Shown piece after piece: positions 12,757 through 64,000 of a stretch of DNA of 64,000 bases (its first letter is position 1; the number at the start of each line of letters is the position of its first letter). A program made the translations under genes and the position numbers. The stretch comes from Corallium rubrum (lineage: Eukaryota; Cnidaria; Anthozoa; Scleralcyonacea; Coralliidae), in assembly GCA_964035015.1 (NCBI GenBank), contig OZ036002.1, positions 7,079,143-7,143,142 of the forward strand. The letters are read 5' to 3'. The notes beneath the pieces are model-generated. The model did not search any database. It was not told where the DNA came from and saw only the letters and a program-made list of their open reading frames with translations.

Positions 12757-14792
12757 CTAATAAGCAAGTGCTCTTGGCTCCTCAACTGGAGTGAGTTTGA
12801 ATGTCTGGATTGATTGTATTGGTTTGAAAGTCACAACCGATGACTCTGGAAGTAAGTTGTGTGCATGTCCAGAAAAACTCTAAAACAGTTAAAACAATAA
12901 TAAGACAACCAGTGAAGGGTAATAAATTCAAGCTGCTAATAAACAGCTGCTGTTATTAGGAACACAAACAAATTGTTTATTGAAGCTTAGCTGGTTTATA
13001 AAAGCTTACCCGGACTTTAACAATTCTAGGTCGAGATGTTGTGTAGGAACTTCGTTTCCAAAACACTTTCTAAAATGCAATAAAAAGACTTTCTATCAGT
13101 TTTTATGCTTTGAAGCACATTTCTATGAAAGGAGGAGGTCGGTACAGAAACTCAAAACTTTTTTTCTGTGATTATAGGAAAATTTTTCTGTAAATTAAAG
13201 CTGACTGAACCTCTAGTAAAAAGCTGACAGTATGACCTAAACAACTTTGAAAAAATTACATGCCGTATGCTTTCTTGACAGGTCAATAAAAAAGGCAGAA
13301 GTTGAATATTCTATGAAAAAAGATTTATAGATTTTTTAGCATCTTTTCACGAAATTTTTGGGGAAATATATATATGGCTATGATAGACCTCTTTACAGTA
13401 CTATTAGCTTTTTCAAGATTATTAAAAGTAAAAAAAGCATTGATTAAAGAGAGCATTATAACCCAGCTGGGAAGTTAATGAAAAACTCTTTTAGGGCAAG
13501 CCATTGGGAAAGGCAAACAATGCAACGTCTGGGAAAAATTGCTTTTCTATTTAATGGCTTTAATGGGTCCCATTTTAAGCACATCAAAAATGTCCCGAAA
13601 AAATCAAATAATACCAGCTCTGAATAATAATCCACTGGGATCAAACCAAGCCAAACCACAAAAGAATGCAATGTAAACTCATCAGTTCTGTTTGGTGATT
13701 GAATCCAGTTACCATAACATCCCTAATTTAGGTTGGCGCGTCAAAAACTCAGCAAGCACCACAAATCAATTGCTTTTAGTGTCGTGTTTAATAGGTCGAA
13801 ACTTAATTTAAATTTTATCGATTAGGTTGCCATGATGTTTTTCTTCTTTGTCACAGCAAGAAAGACGGTTTTCCCTACGTTTTTTAATTACCTGTTGCAT
13901 TTTTTCAAAATCTAAAGACGGTCTGTAGATCTTCTCGTGTGAGAAGGTCAACCGGTGTCTCTTTCGCGAGTGGCTATCAGAGGGGCGGATTTTACTAGAC
14001 CGCGAAGAGTTATATTGTCGCTTCTCTTCCAAGTTCCCCATGGTTGAATGCTCGCTTCGCTGCTGCTTAGAAAACAGTTCTTTGACTTCTTCATCGCTAG
14101 AAGAACTGTCCCCTCCTCCACAACCTTGTGGTTTTGAACAAGAGCTTCTCACGTCCGACCACTTTCGTTTCTCAGCAGCAGAGAGGCCCGCTTTCCTCGC
14201 TTGATTCAGACTGACCCTTCTGTCGCCGTTTTCTTTATTCTCGTATTCCAACTGTCCCGCTTCGGCAAATGGTATATCTGTTGGCAACTGAACCGTTCTT
14301 ACGAGGTCGTTTGGTAGTCGAGTGATAAAGCAGGTGGGAGTATTCTCTTTGGTTCCACCATCCATCTCGTCAGACTGGTCAGGTCCACAGACATCTTCTG
14401 TACAAAAAAAAATAAATACACGCCTATCAGTGTCAATTTCACAACGCGTCTCGGCATGTCAATATCTTATAAGCGGTTTTTCTGAACAAAGGAGCTCTAC
14501 TTGTTGTCCCCCCATAAAGCTAAAATGCTACGACCTATCATAGTTAACTTACGTGGCCAAGATTGGGTATGTACCCCGTCGTCACTGTTATGAATTTCCC
14601 CACAAGCTGACACGAATGACCCCTGAATGAAAACGAAACAATATGACATAGATATTTAAAAAAAACACACCCGTTTTGGTAACTCTAATATGAAGAAAAA
14701 CTGTCACTTCAGGCTTCAGGACTTACATTGTTCTCATACGGTTTAACTTCGTTGAGCGACTGTGTTTTAAACTTGGTCAAGAGCCTCAGCAT
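12757..14792 (-). CDS. Unrecognised basic Ser-rich protein, four exons, 254 residues
   Basis: Exons on the minus strand: 14727-14792 (start ATG), 14553-14622, 13892-14397 and 12757-12879 (stop TAG). Donors are GTAAGT, GTAAGT and GTAATT; acceptors are TTCAG, TACAG and TTTAG; phases close. The predicted protein starts MLRLLTKFKTQSLNEVKPYE. It has an acidic Ser patch (GGDSSSSDEEVKELF), then a basic KRHRLTFSHEKIYRPSLDFE segment, and ends TFKLTPVEEPRALAY. No membrane segment or enzyme motif is visible; the composition suggests a disordered, perhaps nuclear, protein, but that is inference. If the last intron is retained, exon 3 reads through to a stop at 13808, giving a different tail (VIKKRRENRLSCCDKEEKHH). 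ATTAAA-type signals lie on this strand near 12721 and AATAAA near 12273. I do not recognise the family. Confidence 0.6.
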
Positions 14793-16297
14793 GCTCGCTT
14801 GTTTCTTCAGTGTACAAGTCAACGAATACAACCAGAGGCAAAGATTGAAAATACAAGCCAAGTGGCTTTGTCCGCTTGGCTTCTGCCAAAGGCAGTAGTT
14901 ACGCTATAGAAAAAGACAGCAAATTACGTATAAGAACGCTTGACATGCATTTAGCAAAATCTACGTTGGATTTGCAAACGTAGAGCAGCACCCCAGCGAG
15001 TGAACATGCTTAACCAAATAATATTGAACAAAACGTACAAGATTATACAAATTATAACCCTTACATCTCCCCGCTCTGGTCCAAAATGAGTTTCATTGTA
15101 AGCAGTGTTTTATAAAGTAGGTTTTAAGTCAGTTTCATTTCAGCAGCGTTGCTGCTTATGTTCCTAAACAGGAAACAAGTACTCGGGCGTTTATTGGCAA
15201 CGTCTTTCTGTTTTTTTACACACTTTTATTTCAGTGCACGTCAGGAATATATTACGCCCGCCAGCAAGGAGCTAAAATCGACATCAAAAAGCTTTAAAAA
15301 CATCTATTCTTTAGTAGATGTAACAGTTTCCAATAACATTTTTACGCGAGTTATCTCCAGAGAAGTTAACGCGTAAAATACTCTAGGATATTGATAAATA
15401 ATAATTTCACACAGGCCCAAACACAGCTGTCAAATACGAAGCGATTTCGTTGCCGCCTTGTGTCTCAAAGAATACTCTTGAAAAACCAAGCACTGTGAAC
15501 TTTGTAATTCAGAAGACAATCGCCAGGATATTGGGCCAAGGTCTTTCAAACCTCAACAGCGTCGAAAACCTCGACGAACAAATTAAAATAGTGTACTGAA
15601 ATTGACATAGTAGCTTAAATATTCATATTTGCGGCAGAAAATCGTTGCCTGCTAAAAGACACGCTACGCCACAAGTAAACCTGTTAGAAAATTCCTTATG
15701 CGCTCTAGCTAAGAAGAAGACAAGCGTGTAATATGTGATGTATTAATAATGAAGAAAGGAGAGCTACATACCTTTTCATTTACTCGTAAAAGTCATGTTT
15801 TACAAACGGAGACCCGTACTATGTTTGTTGCATCAACGACGAACCCAACGAATCAGTGATAAATGCTTCTCGAACATTTCACTAGGTCTCAGCCCCCCAC
15901 ACACGGCATCAACGATCTGGCTTCTGATTGGTCAACACTCAAATCTCAAGAGAGTCCAAGGACGAAAGGTCATGATCCCGGAAGCAGATGCCTGAAAACG
16001 ATACTACATGTACACAAAAAAATTTGCTTCGCTAAGCATTTCTAATTCTATTCTATTGATCATGATGGAACTTTTCTTATGATTAGGTCATTTCTTAGAA
16101 ATGCAATTGCGTGTAATATATGGTGCAACCAATCTATATTTCCAGTCAATGACTTGGAAGAAATTTGATTTTTATATAAGTTTTTGTGAGACCAGAGCGA
16201 AAAACACGTAGTTTGCGTTCAAAGTCTTGCCACAAATTTTTATTAAAGAATACGATTACAACTTTCACAGTTTAAACTCAATTTATTAATGTATTCC
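14793..16297. other. Non-coding interval upstream of the 14792 gene
   Basis: It should contain the promoter of the minus-strand gene starting at 14792 and sequence downstream of NEK9. Short frames of 60-75 codons occur, but none shows a recognisable motif or supported splice pattern. Confidence 0.4.
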
Positions 16298-16340
16298 TTA
16301 TAAATTATTTATAAATAAAATTCCTCTAAAAATGTCTCTA

Positions 16341-16602
16341 ATAATGATGATGATGATGATATGATGATAATAATAATAATGATCATGATGATGATCATCA
16401 TCATCATCATCATCATCATGATCAAAATTGATGATGATGATGATGATGATGATCATCATCATCATCATCATGATCAAAATCATGATGGAGATGATGATGA
16501 TGATGATGATAATAACGATCATGATAATGATGATGATGATATGATGATGATAATAATGATCATGATAATGATTATCATCATCATCATAATCATGATGATG
16601 GA

Positions 16603-16635
<33 letters not shown>

Positions 16636-16912
16636 AATGATCATGAAAATGATGATGATAATGATGATGATAATAATGACGATGATGATAATGACGATGA
16701 TGATAATGATAATGATGTGATGATGATAATAATGATGATGATGATAATGACGATGATGATAATGATGTGGTGATGATAATAATATGATAATGATAATGAT
16801 GTGATGACAATGATAATAATGATGATAATGATGATGATAATGATGGTGATAATGATGGTGATGATCATAATGATGATAATGACGGTAATGACGACGACGA
16901 TGATGATGATGA
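16341..16912. repeat. GAT/ATA trinucleotide tract
   Basis: (GAT)n, (ATC)n and (AAT)n blocks, with local inverted order (GATGATGATCATCATCATC) that can fold back. Lies 3' of the NEK9 stop codon, possibly in its 3' UTR. Confidence 0.95.
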
Positions 16913-17099
16913 CTATTTTGAAATACTATACATCTTTTATACTAATATCATAAATATCAGTCCTAATCTATTTTAAACTTTTGGAAAAAAATATTCGATA
17001 AAAATTACGTCTACGAAGCACACTAATGAAACAATTTCCAAAAAAGGATTCATATAACAATTAAATTAAAATAAAATAAAATAAATAAAGATGCCTGAA

Positions 17100-37254
<20,155 letters not shown>

Positions 37255-37846
37255 TCTCTTTAGATAACGTAAATATTGGCCTAATATTTGCCGTCAAGCT
37301 CGACAGGAGATCGTTGCTTTATTTCCACGTTTATTCCAACTTTCTTGAAACCACGAGCTAAAAATATATATTTCTACTATTATCCTTAGTTAAAGAGACA
37401 CATTGTGTTCAAAAAACGCTTTCAAATTGCCAGATTTTCGAGCTGAAATGCAGAAATATTAAAAATTTAATAAATAGAAATAAAAAGAAATTCTAATTGT
37501 CGGGTTCAGATCCCAAGCGCGCGAAATTTCACGAAATTTAAAATTGTTTCATTTTATCATGTAAGGGTAGGGTGGTTGCTAGATGCTTAAAAGCTTTTTC
37601 AATTACTTTTTTGTTTAATTCACGATTTTTAAATTCTTAAATAGTTGGCTGAAGTTTATAAGATTGCCTAGAAGTAGTTATCTTATTTTTTATTTATTTT
37701 AAAAGGAAAAAATGCTCAGAGCGTTTTGGTAATTCATTTGTGGGGAGAGGGGTGGGTCATATTGTCACTAGTAAAGAAAATGGACAAAAAAGATACTGAA
37801 ATTAAAGCTTTTTAAAAGAATAAATATTATAAAATTGAAGTGCTCA
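37255..37846. promoter_or_regulatory. Divergent NEK9/XPO5 intergenic region, candidate bidirectional promoter
   Basis: Only 592 bp separate the NEK9 start (minus, 37254) from the XPO5 start (plus, 37847). The stretch is AT-rich, lacks the mobile elements and long microsatellites that fill the introns on either side, and shows no obvious TATA box at a convincing spacing. A bidirectional promoter is an inference from geometry; transcription start sites cannot be read from sequence alone. Confidence 0.5.
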
Positions 37847-60983
<23,137 letters not shown>

Positions 60984-61119
60984 AAGGTTATCTATATATA
61001 GACTATATATAATAATTTTTATACATAAGTCAAGTTATACACTGTCAATGAATGTTATTGCTTTCCCGCCATGGGTCAAAAACATGTCTTTTTAAGCAAA
61101 ATGACAGACGCTAGCGTCT

Positions 61120-61125
61120 AATAAA
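61120..61125 (+). terminator. Candidate XPO5 poly(A) signal AATAAA
   Basis: First AATAAA downstream of the XPO5 stop codon, at a distance of 137 nt. This is the canonical hexamer; cleavage would be expected 10-30 nt further on. Confidence 0.5.
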
Positions 61126-61439
61126 AAAGATTGTTATCATATATAGCTCGCGCTGCATATGTAAACACATTATAATACAATAGTTTATTCTCACTCAGCT
61201 GGATATCTCCTTAAAATCGTTTACAAAAAAATTATAGACCGCAGATTGCTTTAGTAGTTTCCTTCCCATTTCTTTAAAAAAACTTCCTTTTTTAATGCAT
61301 AGTTTCCGATATCCTTGTGCCTGTGTCGTCAAATTGAAAATATTGTCCGCATATTATCCTTGTTAGAAACGCGTTATCCCCCAGTTAAATACCCACGACT
61401 GTCCTTTGCCAATCACTAAATCAAATTATAAACCGAAAT

Positions 61440-61740
61440 CACACGGGGATGTACTAAGTAATAGATAAATCCCGAGAACGAGGGATTTATGCTATATAAA
61501 GACCCGAGGACGCGAAGCGTCCGAGGGCTTTATATCGCATAAATCCCGACGTTCGAGGGATTTATCTGACTTAATTTATGATTGAGGAGGTTTTCCAACA
61601 AAGTTGGGGGTTTTTTTCTACCTTGGACAAAGATTTTCCTAGTTTTTTTCTTCATTTCGTATCTAATTAGTATTCAAGGTCTTTATGCGATATAAAGCCC
61701 TCGAAAGAACAAAGAAAACCGACTCAATCATAAATTAAAG
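61440..61740. mobile_element. Foldback element with GGGATTTAT / GCGATATAAAG palindromes
   Basis: Inverted words ATAAATCCC, TATATAAAGACCCGAGGAC and CGTCCGAGGGCTTTATATCG, then a second inverse part near 61680-61705 (CTTTATGCGATATAAAGCCC). Non-coding, downstream of XPO5. Confidence 0.55.
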
Positions 61741-61746
61741 ACAGAT

Positions 61747-62278
61747 ATGACTAAACTTTTGTTTATAATCATCGGGTGCTTGTCGGTACAGACAGCTGTG
61801 TGGTTAGGCCTACTGAAAAATTATCATATAATTTATAGTGTATACATAAGCTACATTTCCATTCTCGAAAGCCTTAATCTCCACCCGACGAAAAGTGATT
61901 TTTATCAACTCTTTACCGTCGAGTGGAACACGGCCGTTAAATATATATATATATATGCCTGCTGTTGTTGTTGTTGAATGGCCTAATATATATGGGGGAC
62001 GAAGTATGAGGTTTTCAACTCTATTCCAAGCAAGGTATTTTTAAGTCTAATTTGTTCTACAAAGGATGCGTATTGCTGTGATATCGTTTGCTACGGCTTT
62101 CTTCGTCAGTATCGTATTCGTGTTCGTTCTCTTGCGTATGTGGGTGAAACACGTGTTAGAAGAGACGAGAGTACCTTTGCTTAATCCAAAGAGTGACAGT
62201 ACAACGCGGTTCCAGAAGCAGGAAGTACTACTCCTGCACAGTAGTAATGTCGTTACGTCGCGTATTACAGTTGTGTGA
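61747..62278 (+). other. Two weak hydrophobic ORFs, unassigned
   Basis: The frame 61747-61977 begins MTKLLFIIIGCLSVQTAVWL (signal-peptide-like) but ends in TA and GTT microsatellite. The frame 62066-62278 begins MRIAVISFATAFFVSIVFVF (one membrane helix) followed by a 45-residue polar tail. No homology is recognised and no confident splice pattern joins them. They may be chance ORFs or 5' exons of a gene to the right. Confidence 0.15.
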
Positions 62279-62289
62279 AGGAAACTCAG

Positions 62290-63130
62290 GAAAACACAAC
62301 AAGAGGACGTACATGAAGTCCCTATAAGGCTTCCCTTCAAACGCGAATGGACAGACTAGCTTCTACCATTATTAACACATAGAAAGCACAGTCTCGACTA
62401 GAGAAGACAACGTGTTACTGTCACAAGCAACTCTATAATACAGATCGCAGATCAAGACATGCAGATCAGGACACGATACTTCACCAAAGCAGTCACAACA
62501 TGAAATACAAAAATTCGAAAGAGCGAAAGATGTTTGGGAATTAATATTACAAATAGGCTAATTGTTTTTGTGGGCAACGAATGTAAATCGGTTTGCAATC
62601 ACCTAATATCTGAAACATTGGAAGTTCACAACCACGTCAAATGTTGTTCGTATAAGAGAACCAGAAGCATGACGGGAAACAATATTGCAAGAAAACGTTC
62701 TCTCAAGGAAAATGGGATGTAAATACAGGACAGATGTACGACAATGACAGAGATGCAATTGTACATGCAAGACTTGAGCGATTCTAACTCATTGAAGAAG
62801 CTACCATTAGCGTGATTTGTGAAAAAATTATGCCCAGTAGGTAATAATGTGGGTTTACTGGAGATGAAACGTAAAAATAGCTCCAGGGGTGTTTAAATAA
62901 AATTTATACACCAAACGGATACCTAACAATCTGAGTAATTGAGCTTGACGAACGTCTACCAAGAGTCTGTGTATATACAATATAATCATCCGATACGAGA
63001 TACTTCGACTATATTGGTTTACGAGCGTTAGTCTGTTCTATATATAAACTTTGTTATTTATAGTTCCGTGGGCCGGTCACAGATCCACAGAATAGAGTAA
63101 AGAGAATCTCCAAAAATAAGCATTGAGAAA
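62290..63130. other. Interval without recognised features
   Basis: Only short frames (for example 62534-62722, 62 codons) with no motif; no repeat stands out. Confidence 0.4.
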
Positions 63131-63139
63131 GAATATTAA

Positions 63140-63313
63140 AACCTGGTTGTCATATGTCGCCGATTTGTGATTTATAGATGCATGTTAAAACGGGAAGTGC
63201 AGCAGCATGTTAAGTAATAAAGAACAATGCAGAAAAGCAGTGCTTTTATTCTTTTACTTAACATGCATCTAAATCATGGGTCGGCGACGATCGGCGACAT
63301 ATGAGAACCAGGC
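63140..63313. mobile_element. TTAA-flanked foldback MITE
   Basis: Inverted ends AACCTGGTTGTCATATGTCG / ...CGACATATGAGAACCAGGC flanked by TTAA (63136-63139 and 63314-63317), as for piggyBac or Kolobok-type elements. A second inverse pair GATGCATGTTAA / TTAACATGCATC lies inside. Confidence 0.65.
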
Positions 63314-63416
63314 TTAAACGTTCATAGTTCTATTCAGTCTAAGAGGCATTATCAAATAATAGCAACTTACGAAAACAAATATATGTTATACTGTATACGG
63401 CATATGTTATAAATCT

Positions 63417-63466
63417 AAAGTAAAGTAAAGTAAAGTAAAGTAAAGTAAAGTAAAGTAAAGTAAAGT
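63417..63466. repeat. TAAAG pentanucleotide array
   Basis: Ten pure units of (AAAGT)n. Confidence 0.95.
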
Positions 63467-64000
63467 CAAAATATATAAACTTGTCTTGTTTTTCTCTTAA
63501 TTGCATTCTTGTGTTTATAAGATAAGTATTTTTAAAGTTCGAATTCTAATTTAGTTTCTGAAATTGTCGGCTGATTAGGTTTAATCGCACTCACGGATCG
63601 AGCCCTTTTTCCGACGTGGCACGCTATCGGCTCTCCTTCGCGTACTGTATATAGTGGGGCTTTTTTTTTAGCGAAACGACATCGTTTTGACTGCGGTAAC
63701 CATTAAAATTTGCGTTTATAATTGATGAGCAACGTGGGTGCAGATCTCAAGTTAGTCTTATCAGTCTCATCTCGCCATTTGTTTTCGCCACAAAGCAGAA
63801 ACTCCTCAATGTAAAAGTATCTTTTCTTTGGCAACTTTGCATTAGTTATACTTTCAAAAATAAGGACTTACTGTCAACACTGGAGGTGTAGCGACGAGAG
63901 CCGATTTAGTAATGGCTTATGAATATACTGTAGGGAACAGCGTAACGGCTGAATGTAAATGAACATTAGGAGTATGTATTTTTGGGTTTGTTATCTGAGT

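Noticed and set aside
16298-16868. His/Tyr/Asp-rich frames on both strands
   Set aside because: ATC/GAT trinucleotide repeat 3' of NEK9.
62047-62340. 97-codon minus-strand frame
   Set aside because: No motif, overlaps another weak frame, and no splice or composition support.

Overview
This is a stretch of an animal nuclear genome: spliced genes with GT-AG introns, metazoan cilium, mitosis and small-RNA genes, and introns full of microsatellites, MITE-like foldbacks, tRNA-derived SINEs, LINE pieces and Penelope-like retroelements (PLEs). No database was searched. The repeat repertoire (palindromic 'GGGCCTGTTTATATG' elements, hammerhead-bearing PLEs, tRNA SINEs) reminds me most of cnidarian, perhaps anthozoan, genomes; a sponge is not excluded.

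Layout. (1) 9238 down to 681, minus strand: the 5' part of CFAP54 (cilia central apparatus), eight exons, 470 codons, running off the left edge. (2) 14792 to 12757, minus: a four-exon gene for a basic, Ser-rich 254-residue protein I do not recognise. (3) 37254 to 17100, minus: a complete 27-exon NEK9 gene (844 residues: kinase, RCC1 propeller, GTQT motif, C-terminal coiled coil). (4) 37847 to 60983, plus: a complete 38-exon XPO5 (exportin-5) gene, 1256 residues. (5) 61.0-64 kb: no convincing gene; foldback elements and two weak ORFs. NEK9 and XPO5 are divergent, with 592 bp between start codons. I built the models by hand from splice sites; reading phase closes at every junction in all four genes, which is strong internal support. 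A few junctions use weak sites and are flagged.

The genes are functionally unrelated: motile-cilium axoneme (CFAP54), mitotic kinase cascade (NEK9) and pre-miRNA/RanGTP export (XPO5). The most interesting part is the mobile DNA. The last XPO5 intron holds two inverted PLE composites, each with GIY-YIG endonuclease remnants and hammerhead-ribozyme motifs on both arms. Other elements keep readable target-site duplications: a hAT-like element with a perfect 8-bp duplication, four PIF/Harbinger-like elements with TWA duplications, and a 9-bp-TSD element carrying a RecQ-helicase-like fragment nested in one of them. Very long compound microsatellites sit in introns, some within tens of bases of splice sites.
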